Under the pieces are notes generated by a model, which ran no database searches, was not told the DNA's origin, and saw only the letters and a list, made by a program, of their open reading frames with translations. Position numbers and translations under genes: made by a program. A stretch of 64,000 nucleotides of DNA from Lytechinus pictus (taxonomy: Eukaryota; Echinodermata; Echinoidea; Temnopleuroida; Toxopneustidae), in assembly GCF_037042905.1 (NCBI RefSeq), contig NC_087259.1, forward strand, positions 26,004,001-26,068,000. The letters are read 5' to 3'. Positions 13,273-25,525 of the stretch are shown here, piece after piece. The stretch's first letter is position 1. The number at the start of each line of letters is the position of its first letter.

Positions 13273-13666
13273 AACAAGTGGAACGCCTCTGGCAGTCTCG
13301 CTTGCAGTGCACGCAATCAATATAGCAGTAGCGCTGAGTTTGGAAATAACTATGGAAAACTTCTAAACCAAAAAACACTATTCATTTGAAAACAAATTAT
13401 TCTGATGGCAATTCAACAGATACCCCCAACATGGCCAAAGTTTATTGACCCTAAATGATCTTTGACCATGGTCATGTAACTTGAAACTCGGGCAGGATGT
13501 TCAGTGATAGACCATTTATGTCCAAGTTACATGAACTAGATCCACATACTTTTTAAGTTATGACATTTTTCAAACCTATCCTTGGTTAGGATTTCAGCGT
13601 TGACGACGTCGCCGCCGTCGGAAAAGCGGCGCCAATAATCTCTTTTTGATATGCAGGCGAGACAAA
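13273..13666 (-). mobile_element. Interspersed element, right copy of an inverted pair
   Basis: A shorter copy of the 12455-13187 element in opposite orientation. It starts with the complement of CCACTTGTT, shares GGAACGCCTCTGGCAGTCTC with the left copy, and ends in GGAAAAGCGGCGCC then GGCGAGACA. Only about one internal unit remains. An 85-bp spacer separates the copies, so the pair can fold into one large hairpin. Confidence 0.72.
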
Positions 13667-13885
13667 AAATCGGGTTGCAACTGGGGAGGAAACGGTTTCA
13701 ACGGGTGAAATTTCACCCCTGCCCCCCCCCCCCCTTGATTTTCGTGCAGGCACCGATGATACCTTATGTTGAAATATGCCAACGATTCAATTTATTTTTT
13801 TCAAAGTAGCTTTTTTTTTGCGCCTACTTATCGGATTCACTTTATTATAACAAATGCACAACTAGCTTAGGTACACTAACATAAT

Positions 13886-14200
13886 ATTATACCCCATTTA
13901 CACATACAAGTGCAGGCGGCAAGAGTCCGGCCTCACGCCGCCTTGAAGCCGTCTCGATTTCGGTCCACTAGCTCTGGAGGTGGTTTGAGGTCGCATTCGA
14001 GGCGGCGTGAAGGCGCCTTCTCGTATGTGTAAACACAAAGCAGACTGAGGTCGGCTTTCGGGAGTCATTATTGGCTTGCGCAATAGGATGCGTCATCGAT
14101 TTAGCTATGTGGTGTAAACACACTTTCGTATATTTTTTTGGAGGCGGCGCACCGCTGCTGCGTGACGCCGTCGTAAGGCCTACTCGATGAAACCGGCCAA
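13886..14200. repeat. GC-rich foldback element
   Basis: TTTACACATAC at 13897 and its complement GTATGTGTAAA near 14023-14033 flank GC-rich arms containing GGCGGC and GCGCCTTC. A second GTGTAAACACAC and a GGAGGCGGCG block follow up to 14200. It contrasts sharply in composition with the AT-rich surroundings. Short open frames here are by-products of the high GC. Confidence 0.6.
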
Positions 14201-15445
14201 TGTGCAAATGGGGTCAAAGAGGACACATGGAAATTTAACTACCGCATACTTCCATAGCCAGTCCCTACCCGCGAATGACATCTATAACGCTTTAGACATG
14301 AACATATTAATAGTGAATCATTTACATTCAGAGCTCAAATTGAAAAGTGAAGTGTGTGAGAGTGAAAGTGAGAGGGAAATAAAGAGGGGGAGGAGAAGAA
14401 AAAAGACAATACATGTGTGGATAGAAAGCAAATGAGGTTCCTCAAATTAGGCCGGTAGGCAAGAAGCATTAAAAAACTCAAGAAAAATATATATTTGTAT
14501 TGAATGAAAAACATTCACACATGAATGAAATAAGTAACGACCGGAGTCTAATTGGAATGAATTTGATAATTATTTGACAATATTGATATTATTTATTCAG
14601 TGTATGTGTATTCTGACTCTAATACACACTTGAACTCGTACTCAGTCTCTACTAAAAATGGGCCATGAGTGAATAACGTGATAAGGTGACAGAATGAGAG
14701 GAGGCTTGATGAAGAATTAAATGTGTGTATGAACACAATAATTTAGTAATAAATTGTCATCGTCATCGTTTCTCTGAGTACGTAAGTTAAAGATCTCGTT
14801 ATTGAATCAAATACCAGCTGGAGTAAGGTTGTTTTTTGTTAAAGAAAAAATGTGTTGATTGCATAATCACAAACCAATGCTTGTTAGGAATGTCCCGTCC
14901 AACGTTTAGGTTGTAAATAAACATAGCAAAGATGTGTGGATGTCTATGAAGTCCACAAGAGATACATCATGGTTTTGACAACATGGGACAAAATCTGAAG
15001 TAGATCAAGTGGGCGAAAAACCAATATGAAAAAAAAAATCACCTAAATGACATTCTAGTTCAAATGACTTCCTTGAGTGTTTCAGTTATAAGAAGAAACA
15101 ATTTTACATAACAAACATAATCCAATATAATATCCAAGATTTTGAATTTACAGAGCAGATCAAAGTTAAACAAAGTAATCTAGGTCCAATCTAATCATTT
15201 AGTTCAATTGTTATGCATATTTCTTTTTTACAAGTGCTAATCATATTGTGTTCAACTTTAATTTTATTTTCATTCTTACATCATTCTGATTCCTTTATTT
15301 TTCTCATTGTATTTTTTTAAATCAACTTAATATTGGTTCGGTATTGGTTTCCATGTAAGGAGGAAGCAAATAAGATTAAGTGCTTCACAAATCAAAATAC
15401 CTTACATATTTCCCAATGCGATAATTGGTACATTTGGCAAACTTG
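14201..15445. other. Intergenic, no gene seen
   Basis: AT-rich sequence between the GC-rich foldback and the GPCR stop codon. The part next to 15445 is probably GPCR 3' UTR. I see no coding exon or RNA gene. Confidence 0.4.
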
Positions 15446-16480
15446 TTAAAGAGAATTATTCCGACGACACGATCCTTTCATCTTCAAGAAAACATTTTTA
15501 GATGCGATACGAAAAGGTTTATTAGCTATAGACAGAATGAAAGGATTCCAAATTGAATTACATAAGAGGAGAATCAAAACTACTTCTTGAAACCAATCAA
15601 ATTGATTCGAGATTCTACCAATGCCAGAGATATAAATCATGAAGGGCACCCATATGATGCAGTAAGAAATGGTTAATACACCAACAGTCCTAAGGCCTTT
15701 CAGTCCAACTACAGCTCTCGCCTGGCCGTTTTGTGGAGGGTTGTTCAATCCGGGTTGCTCTGCACGCTGTTGACAGATGTTGCGACGCATTTGTGCGATC
15801 TTTGTTGCCTGTTGCCTAGACTTGTAGAAAATTCCACTGCTGGTCATCAAAATAACACTTAACCCGATCAAGATAGGTGAGATCAAAATCAGAGTCGAAG
15901 CTGAATCAGACAGTATGTTTTCTTGCGGTGTAAAATCTTTGCAGACGATGGCTCTTATTTGTGATGGGTTACCCAGGTTATCAACAACAGCGAGAGGCAC
16001 AGACGTACTCAGCATGCAAATGAACAAGATGCAGTAGAGTCTCTTCTTAGTCACCAGTATCTGATGCCGAAAGGGTCGCATGATCATTATAAAACGATTC
16101 ACGTTAATCATCACAATGATCATAACTGATGCATACACGATAAAGAGACTCGTATGAAAGGATTTCATACACGCAACCTGGAGGGACAGGGCAATAACAA
16201 CAGCCATATGGCATACCACACTGATGATATCACCAATAGCAAGTGCCTTGTACAAGAAACTCTCGGTCTCGTGTAGGCTATCCATTGTGCTCAACGTGTA
16301 AATGGTGAAACTATTTGTCAGAACGGATACAGCAACAGAAAGAAATGATATACCAATTGATACGGATATGTAGACCAATTTGTCAGGACCATTGCCGTTT
16401 CCTTGGAAAGATGTTGGTGTGACATTCACCAGGAACTCTGGAGTAGTTTCTGTTGAAGGTTCGTCATCCATATTGATCAA
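15446..16480 (-). CDS. Intronless rhodopsin-family (class A) GPCR, orphan
   Basis: A 344-residue seven-transmembrane receptor in a single exon, expected in the plasma membrane. Helices lie at about 36-60, 77-99, 107-130, 148-166, 195-219, 264-284 and 295-319. Class A landmarks are N56 in TM1, LAIGD with D84 in TM2, the Cys104/Cys180 disulfide pair, P202 in TM5, WVP (277-279) in TM6 and NP (312-313) in TM7. There is an N-glycosylation site at N19 (NVT). Several landmarks are altered: DRY is NRF (128-130), the TM4 Trp is absent, and NPxxY is NPFIL. The start is the first Met of the open frame; M4 is also possible. The ligand is unknown. Single-exon receptors of this type are common in large echinoderm expansions, but I cannot name an orthologue. 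Confidence 0.88.
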   Translation of the reverse strand: MINMDDEPSTETTPEFLVNVTPTSFQGNGNGPDKLVYISVSIGISFLSVAVSVLTNSFTIYTLSTMDSLHETESFLYKALAIGDIISVVCHMAVVIALSLQVACMKSFHTSLFIVYASVMIIVMINVNRFIMIMRPFRHQILVTKKRLYCILFICMLSTSVPLAVVDNLGNPSQIRAIVCKDFTPQENILSDSASTLILISPILIGLSVILMTSSGIFYKSRQQATKIAQMRRNICQQRAEQPGLNNPPQNGQARAVVGLKGLRTVGVLTISYCIIWVPFMIYISGIGRISNQFDWFQEVVLILLLCNSIWNPFILSIANKPFRIASKNVFLKMKGSCRRNNSL

Positions 16481-17410
16481 ACTTTGAGTTGTACAAAGAG
16501 GAAAAAGTAAACGAAGGTTATAGGGGAAACCAACTTTGATGATTCCTTTTCTCGATCAATATGACATTAACAAAAATTGTCATGCATAATGCCAGTGAAA
16601 AAAAGATGGCAGAAAATCCGGTAGTGTAGCCTATCCAAACGACAACTCTGGTATGATAAAACTATTTCTGTATCAGCAAGTCTAACTGCCAGAAATGACA
16701 CTCGTCTTAGAATTAATAAAATACGAAGAACATCGATTATGATCCTTTGATAACGGGTTAATGTACCATTGGGTAGTGTCATTTGCCTAGTCTATGGTTA
16801 TTGGACGATGATAATTTCAATTTCCGTTGCTGTGCAATAATTTGCCGGTTACATGGTTGTTAAATCAGACATTCACTCAATGAAAAACCTAACATGTCAA
16901 TCAATGCTCAGTGGAATGAAATGATTATTGCCAAATTGATCTCGATGGTTTATATAATGAAATTGCTTTCTCATGAATTAGTTTCAAATGTATCAAATGA
17001 TAATGGATGATGGCCATTATTATCGGGATGATGGCCAATATACGAGCGGTATGATAAAAACCATAATGCGCGCCAAGCCAACTATCACTACCCATGTCAT
17101 TAGTCCAATAATGATTGAGAGTAGGCCAATCCTATTAACAATTTCAATCCATACGACCGACATTTATTCATTGTTACCATGGTAATATCTGTAATATCGT
17201 GTTGTCAAGGCCAATGCGAACCCTAAATGAAACATTTGGAGCGGAGATGGCAATTTTGACAAGATTTGAAATGTGTTTGATGTGGGTATTATCCTCTGAC
17301 AAGAAGATTCCGTTCAACTGCTATAGATATCAATTTTGAAAAAATAGTTTGTGTATTATGATAGTATGGAAATGACGTAAAAAGACCGACTGAAAGCCCT
17401 GAAGCACGAC

Positions 17411-17666
17411 CAGTGGCGTACCTAGGATTTTCCACAGGGGGGGGGGGGCAAATTCGTCCGCCAAAAAATTTGACAAGCAAAAAAAATAAAAATAAAAAAT
17501 AAAAATAAAGGATCTCGTCCGCCAAAAAAATTGACAAGCCCCCCCCCCAAAAAAAAAGGTCTTCAAGACTCGTCAGGGGGCAGGGATATGTCCGTTCATG
17601 GGTTGTGACTCGTCAGGGGGGCAGTCTGCCCCCTCTGCCCCCCCCCCCACGTAGGTACGCTAGTGA
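17411..17666. mobile_element. G/C-tract foldback element
   Basis: Terminal inverted repeats CAGTGGCGTACCTAGGAT (left) and ACGTAGGTACGCTAGTG (right). A run of G follows the left end and a run of C precedes the right end. Inside, AATTTGACAAGCAAAAAA-like units recur. It has no coding frame. Confidence 0.75.
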
Positions 17667-18797
17667 GCACGACCACAAGGAGAAGAAATAGTTACAAAAG
17701 GCATGAAAGAGAGATATCTGTTGATAGCAATATGATTTCAGATTTGTATGAACATTGAGTATAACCGACGCATTTTGATGATTTTTATGAAGTATATTTT
17801 ATTTTCCCAAACTTTTAGTTTATACAAATAGAGAGAATATGGACGCTTTGTGACGACATAAACATAACTATCAATGAGTAATCCAGTATATCTTCAAATT
17901 TGGTCCTGTAAGTTATACACATGTAACACTACTAAATAAAAATAAAGAAACAACCATGCTGCTTTGAACACTTTTAAGTGACTTAATGTTATATGATAGA
18001 GCCCTCAAATTATACTCACTTTATTTACCGAGATAGAGACAGGCGAGTTTCATATCAAATACTACATCACTTAAAATCTTACTGAATGATACTTAAACAA
18101 GTACACTACACTCTTACACGAGTCATCTACTTCAATGTCTAAACCAGGCTAAACGTTCCGAATAATACAAATTTGGCAGCGCCATAGTCGCAAAGGATCC
18201 ATCGCCGCGCGCCGCTTTATTATGTTTAAGCCATCAATCGGTGAAAACAAATGAATTTTGTAATAAACAATGAATATGTTTCATTTAGCGTGTTTAGATC
18301 ACCAATAGGCCTTCACTCACGCTATCAAAGCCTTTTTGCCTTTAACATGTTTAACACAGATCCTGCAGAATATAGGCCCTGCATGACAAGAACTTGATTG
18401 TTCACAATATAATAAATGATATGGACTATGAAGAGGGCTAGTGTACGACTAATAATTGGAGCAAGCGCAAGTCCCAAAGTCTAACGACGGCTAATCAGGC
18501 GTTGCAAGAAAGTTGAGTTGCAATTGAACACATATTGTCAACTAAAGAAATTGCATTTAATAAAATCAGTTGAACATGATTTTCCTTGCTTGTGCTTGAT
18601 TTGGAACATAAGTTTATCGCAACGCCCATTAAGTATCTATGCTAAATGACATGTGGACTCTTCCATATAGCTGTTTAGTAAGTTCAGAACTGTACGTACG
18701 ACTGTTGATCATTCAATCCTGCGTTTAATGAGATTCTTCGTAAGCGATGAGAATAGTCGTATTAAGCACAATAAACATCGATCTACATCGGACGTAC

Positions 18798-19038
18798 ACT
18801 ACAAAAACGCCGGTGTTAATTTAACATTGGCCTGCATGTGATCTATATCGGAAAAAAACCAGAGAAGTCTTGAACAACACCAGTTAATAATGAAACCGAT
18901 ATTGCTTTTACACTAATTGACGTTGCTTAAATGACGAATTGGTGTTCGCCTTACGCAGAACCGGTGTTGTATCAACGCTTTCCGATATTGATACCGGGCT
19001 GATGTTAAATTAACACTGGTGTTTTTGCAGCGTATTAT
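18798..19038. mobile_element. MITE-like element with 35-bp terminal inverted repeats
   Basis: The left end CACTACAAAAACGCCGGTGT and the right end, read in reverse as CGCTGCAAAAACACCAGTGT, both continue into TTAATTTAACAT. The centre has more GGTGTT-type segments and no coding frame. A partial relative lies at about 35440-35536. Confidence 0.75.
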
Positions 19039-19704
19039 TTAACGATAGCTTTACTTTTCTCAAATTAGTAATATCAAGTACAAGAATGGCGGCGAACTGC
19101 TAAGTCCAAGTCTTGAGAACCTTTTTTTTCTAGGGCATGGTGTTTCGACAACGCTCTCCATCATTTACCTAATAAACGCTGTAAAAAGAAATAATACATA
19201 ATAGACCAATTAATTCTTAAGAACAACATTTCGTTTATAAAACAGGCATTTATTATTTCAAATTGAGAAGATGAAAATAAATAGAATAAAGAACAACGAT
19301 GGAAAGAACAGAGAAAGGGCAATGAATCAAATGAGAGGATGGATGATATAGAAGAACATAAACATGATCTAGCCAACTTAAACGAGGAGACATAATTTGG
19401 ATATGAATACAGAGGCTGAAAGCCCGAATCTAGATTTAGCGTCCATAGATAAGGCAAATTGAAAATGGAATAATAATGAAGAAAAATAAATATTAAAAGG
19501 ACATTCAAATAAACGTTTTAGTCTTTTTAGACATAAAGTACGCCCAACTAGGTGATATGGAACAACCATAAATATTATTCCAAGTTTACTTCTAAAACTT
19601 TATGATTGAAGATATTATGTATGTTATATTTAACGTTGAATATTCGAGCGTGGGTGCAATTTATGAAGTACTGAAATGATGGGAAAAAAAGAAAGATTAT
19701 CGAC

Positions 19705-22700
19705 TTACAAAATATCGACTGGAAAATCCTCTGGAAAATCCGTTTGATTTCCGCTAAACCTACAAAAGAAATGAAATGAAGTAAGCAATATTCATCTAAA
19801 AACAGGATAAGTGAAGACGCCCTATTGTCCATTATTCATTCTATTGCATGAAAATGTCACAGATTTGTGATAACTGATGTTTGATTAAATTGTTACCACT
19901 GATAAGTATTCAGAGAAAATCACATGATATTGGAAACGAGTTATGTACAGTTATCAACGTTATAAATTTATCTATTTTTTTATCTAAGGATTATTCATTC
20001 GTTAACTTAAATTGACTTTTACTCTGACGTTGTAAGTTGTATTTTATCAGTTAATAATCTATGGAGGAATCGTAACATGGTATCTAAAATTCAGTAGACC
20101 AAATACAAACATACAGTATTGATTCTCATGTTACATTTTAAAGAAATATTAAGCCAAACTGTCAAAGGTCTGTCAGACATAGCATCAGAATGTAATCTCA
20201 AAACTAACATTTTAATTTATATTTAACAGTCTCTCCCCCGATGAAAACAAAAGACATCAATTAATTCTAATAGCAGGATTTAGGTATTGCCGGATATAAA
20301 GTCATATTATGTAATGCATTTTGGCTTTAATAGTGTAGAATAGAACAGGATAAACACGTTATCATTCAATACAAATTTCTGACAAAATGTTTTTCCTCAC
20401 CTGTATGGGATAAGATCATTACTCAGATCAACACTATTAGACTCCAATGTCAGATCGACTTCGATCAAAGGAGAATGAGTTGTAGCCGTGGTGGTCGACA
20501 CTCGATCAGGGACTGACGTCGTTGATCGCCTGGTCGTTGTTTCCTCAACTGCTCTCGTCGTAGTCGAAGTCTCTTCCTCAAAGAACATCGGCTCCGTGGT
20601 CATCATTGACGCCGATGATGTCGGGAGAATGGAATCAGGAGTGACTGCTGGTAGATCTTCAATGTTGGGTCGGTTAATATCTCGGGGTCGGCAAGGACCA
20701 GATTTCTTGAACACAAAAATCTCGTTGAGATGGGGAGGTCGGCTGAATGGATGATCATAGACTGTTCGGATGAAAATAGGAAAAATAATAGTAGCAATAC
20801 TAATACTTCTTTGGTCCATCCATATGTAACTATTTATTTCAAGTCGGTGCTTTTCATTATGCATATACGCCTTTATTTCAATGCAGAAATAAGATAGATT
20901 TTTTAAATTCAAATTCGAATATATCAGATGACTCTAAATCCTTATCACAAAAGGGGCAAACAACAAGATAATTCAAACCAACCAGCAACAGCATAACTTC
21001 TCTTTTGGAAGCAGTGTTCAAGTCCCCGCTCTCTCAGAAAACCTCGAAGTTCATCTACTTTGCTTTCCACAACCATTTGATTTGGTCGGCCGCTGAACTT
21101 TAAGACATACACCTCCTTGTCGGGTACAGTTCTGAGTCTCATATCCCTCCCGTGAAAGCCAGAACACTGCAGACCGAAAAAGACAAAAGATTTTTTTTAC
21201 ATTACCTATCAGAAAATAAATGTACATCACAGTGGAGATAATATCTCAATAATATCACGAATTTAGTAATCGAGAGAAAAAAAACCTATTCCAGTCACAT
21301 GGTCTATGTGATTACTATAGGATGCTATGCAGGGAAAACTTACACATCTTCACTTGAAAATGTTAGTACTCATCCAAATGAAAAATGGGAAAGGCAATTC
21401 AAGAAAACTTGATCTTGAGCTAACAGCGAATTGGCTTAGTATCCAAACAGGCAGGACCATCCTTTACAAGCTGTGCACTTTGGGGGCAATTACATTGGTG
21501 ACTAAATTATATATAATATCTACATCTTTCCTCGATAAACAATGACATCCGAAGAACTTTAAATAAGATTGAACCCTTCAATACCTCTGTTGGTTCAGCA
21601 GCGGTGATGTTAGGTGGTAGCATGTACGCAGATATAGCGGTCTGTGTACATATGCTAGGTCCAGGGCTGGATGGGGAGACGTGATGGATAAAAGGAGCCC
21701 GAGATGCATAATGAATCCCTTCACTGTTTGCGCCTAATGGTTCATAAGAAACGATTAGTATTATTTGGTGTGAAGTGAAAAACAAAAAATAAAATAGGTC
21801 TTAATTACTAAATAGATCAATCGAACAATATAACACAGTCTACAGTTGTGCTAATCAATTAGTGAACCTCACCAGAAAATGCACTCTTTCATTCTGAATG
21901 TTGAATGGAGACAACAACACTACAATGTTCGGCGATCCCAGAGAAACAAACTTTATTGAATGTAATATTTTATCACCTGACTTCACAATTAAATATCTAC
22001 AACATGGCAGAACGAGAACACTTGAAACATGTTCATTTTCTGGTGGGGTTCACTAACTTTTTAGCACTACTGTATAACGATGGTACTTTGGGGCTTATTG
22101 TTGTGGAATAGCTTAATTTTCAGCGTGGGTTAAAATACATTGGCGAAATATGTGATCATCCCCAACATTACTTACTAAGGAATTGTCTAATGAAGATAAT
22201 CTCAAATTGGTTAATAAAAAACAATCCTTTCATGATGTTTTATCTGAATATAGCAAAATTATATCATCCCATATGTGTACAGTTTTCTACCATTTTCTTA
22301 GCGTATAAGAATAAGTTGCAAACAATATGATTCATATTTACAGGATTGTGAAAATGGAAATACACGCCACTTCACCAGTTTGAAATGCGAGCAAACATTG
22401 ACAGAAATATCCATTAAAATAATATTTTCTTAAATACCTGAATGTGCACACAGTATGGTTAATTGCAAACTGCAAATTCCCATTAAATATAGAATGCGAG
22501 TTCGAACTACAACTTGTAAACTTTTACCTGCTAGATATTTGTTCAAAGCACAGTGATTAATGAAGGCGGGAATGGTGAACGTACAGGCGGGAGCCGCTCT
22601 TGTAATGTGCGTTCCACCCTTAATACGACGAAGTTCTATATCATCACGAAGCTGTTCAAGATGTTCATAAGTAGGACATCGGGATTCTGGTATACAGAGA

Positions 22701-23155
22701 GAGTAGAAGGAAGAAGAAAAGAAGTACATAAAAGGAGCTTTATAATCACCACACCAAGTTGTTCCTATATAAGCAGTACAACGGAAATCCAGATGAGATA
22801 TGAAGTGAGAGAATGGAAGGAGGAATAAAAGAAGATAAATCAAATAAGTCCTATATCATCACGGAGCTGTTCAAGATGTTCATAAAGTAGGACATTGAGA
22901 ATTCAGGGAATATGAAGTGAGAGAGAGTGAAAGGAGGAGGAAGAAATTATGATAAATGAAAGAAGTTCTATACCATCTCGGAGCTGTTCAAGATGTTCAT
23001 AAGTAGGACATCAGGAATCTAGGTGAGATATGAAGTGATAGAGATTGATAGGAGGAAGAATAGAAGATACAAAGATAAGATAAGTTCAATATCATCACGG
23101 AGCTCTTCAAGATGTTCTTAAGTAGGACATCTGGAATCTATGAGAAATATGAAGT

Positions 23156-23201
<46 letters not shown>

Positions 23202-25472
23202 TAGGAGGAAGGAATTGTATAAAAGAAAATGAAGAATGAGATGAGGAATATAAAGAAAGGAATTGTGAACAAATATATGATGAAGAGAATGTTGCGAACG
23301 AGGAGAGAGAGAGAAATAGAGGGGGTAGAGAATGAAAAGATGCAGGGAGAAGGGGTAGAGAAAGATTGAAGTGAAGAAATAAAATGATGGGGAAAACAAA
23401 TGAGGGTATATAATCAAAGAGGAATGGGTGAAAAGTAAAAAATGAAGAGGGGAGAGTGAATCAGATAAAGATAAAAGTAGAAATGTGAATGAATAAATAG
23501 ATACATAGATAGATAGATTGATCAATAGATAGATATATAGATAGATAGATCAGTAGTATAGATAGATAGACAAAAGTAGTGAGATATAAACAGAAAGGGA
23601 GCAATAAAGTTCATTACATTTTAATTTGGAATGCCCTTGACCTTTGTTATATCATTATATGACAGAAATCAAAATAAGGACACGGTTACAGATGTAACTA
23701 GCATCAGTCAATTGATCTTTATAAGACAGTCAGTCTCAATGTAGTGAACGTTTGTGAAGTCCAGCTTTTAACAATTTCATGTTACTAATCTTTACTCAGA
23801 TTTGATTCAATTGCCAGTCTCTATACAGTCATGTTATATCGTACATGTACATTTATCTTTGTGAGGTCCCCTTTTTCGGTTTATGGAAGGCCTCATTTGG
23901 GGTCTTATTGCAAAAGTAGTCTGATATAAATTGGTTTTGAATTGTGGATAAGTGACTGAATGAAATCAAATGAATTAAAATAAATAGGTCATACCTCCAC
24001 ATTGTTTGATTCCATTCTGGTGGTTTACTACTTCTTGTCGAGCGCAGGCAAGATTTTCTCCCGGAGCTGCGGGGATGAGGATCTCACCAGGATGGGGTCG
24101 TGAAGAAGGGGATCTGATTTCAGCCCATCTTCATAAAGTAAATTAAAAAATTGATTATTAATTAATAATCGGCAAACTCGAGTGCCCATCAATGTCCGAT
24201 CAATCGTTTCAGATTTAAAATGCAACTTGGTAACCAAATGAATAGCGTCCAACTATTCGGTAAAATTTGGTTCAACAACCCTTCTCTGAAGCAATTATTG
24301 CGAATATTTCAAAACTCATCCAGTGGCTTCGTTTGGGAAAAATTTGTTCTGCGTTTAAAAAAAATCTTTCTTCATTTTTGTATATGATATTTTGTTTTTT
24401 CCAAGTATAACATCTCAATATTTTGTGTAGTGAGTCAACGATTTGAGTCTTTTCAATTGTTTTGCCATGTTTGCACATCTCATCCGGCCAAGCATAAAAC
24501 GGGATGTATTTTGTTATCTTACACCGTGTTTCATTGATATTATCATTCCTTCATTTTTTTGCTCTTTATCTTGATTAATACGTACGATTGTAAGAGATTC
24601 ATCAATTATCTTTTGGGGAATTTCATAATAATGAAAAAAAATAATAACTTCTTAATATTACTGACATAATGAGGGAATCAACAAATTATGAACCTGAAAT
24701 ATCCACTGAGAATTAATGATGCAATAGATTAGGGGGGGTTTCTATTTAGTGTAGTGAGCAAAATGGACATTTTATTTAATGTGCTGATTATATGCTGCAT
24801 TGCGGCTTATAAGATTTGACGGTTTTGTAATGATAAAATATCATAATCAAATGAAGCATTAATTTCGCTGCGAAGTGAGTAAAAAATAACTCCAATGAAA
24901 GATAATTAAAGTTTTACCACTTACGTTTCATAGAATGCAGAATGGTATATCCCATGTTGGAATGATTCCCCGGCCAAGTCAAGGGAGTCCTTCGAATCGA
25001 AATATTCATCGTAAATTGCGAGAGTACCAGGCCGACGATGAAGGCGGAAATGTGTCGCAAAATACACCTGTCGTGGCTCTGAGGTGATGCGTAGCTTGAT
25101 GATGAGATGGAAAGAAATTATGAAAATTAAATTTAAACTGAATTCTTAACAAGCCGAAGTTGCTCCTTGACACAAGATTAAACACATCAATTCGCTTGAG
25201 CGGGTTGATTCCGACAAAGTAGATCAAGAAATCATGATAAATTGAACACAATCATAATTATTATATCACCAATACACCACACAGAAATAATGAATAACAA
25301 TATCTTTCATCATACGAAGTTACCGAAAAGGAAACTGTTTACTTTCGGAGCATAATGAGGGCCCAAATTAGGGTGTAAAATAATGAAGATAATAATATCC
25401 TAGTAATTGAAGAAGGGGGAAATTAGACGTCAATGGCATTTATCGGACAGCATGTGATTTTCAATAAAACAA

Positions 25473-25525
<53 letters not shown>

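Larger units (their letters stand above)
16481..19704. other. Intergenic between the GPCR and the double-SOUL gene
   Basis: Contains two foldback elements (listed separately). The rest is AT-rich and shows no gene. The part from about 19240 to 19704 is probably the 3' UTR of the double-SOUL gene: an AATAAA on the minus strand falls near 19250. Confidence 0.4.

Noticed and set aside
19161-19190. A possible 10-bp micro-exon between TTTACAG and GTAAAT
   Set aside because: Splice-like signals alone, with no frame support from the neighbouring gene.
19709-19759. Start of a laminin G / thrombospondin N-like domain (DFPEDFPVDI)
   Set aside because: Too short to support a domain; no following exon was found and the frame stops at once, so it was treated as the protein's end.
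23118-23525. A 135-codon minus-strand frame rich in Ser and Leu
   Set aside because: Made of GA-repeat sequence; its C-terminal DSRCPT is simply one of the dead SOUL exon copies.
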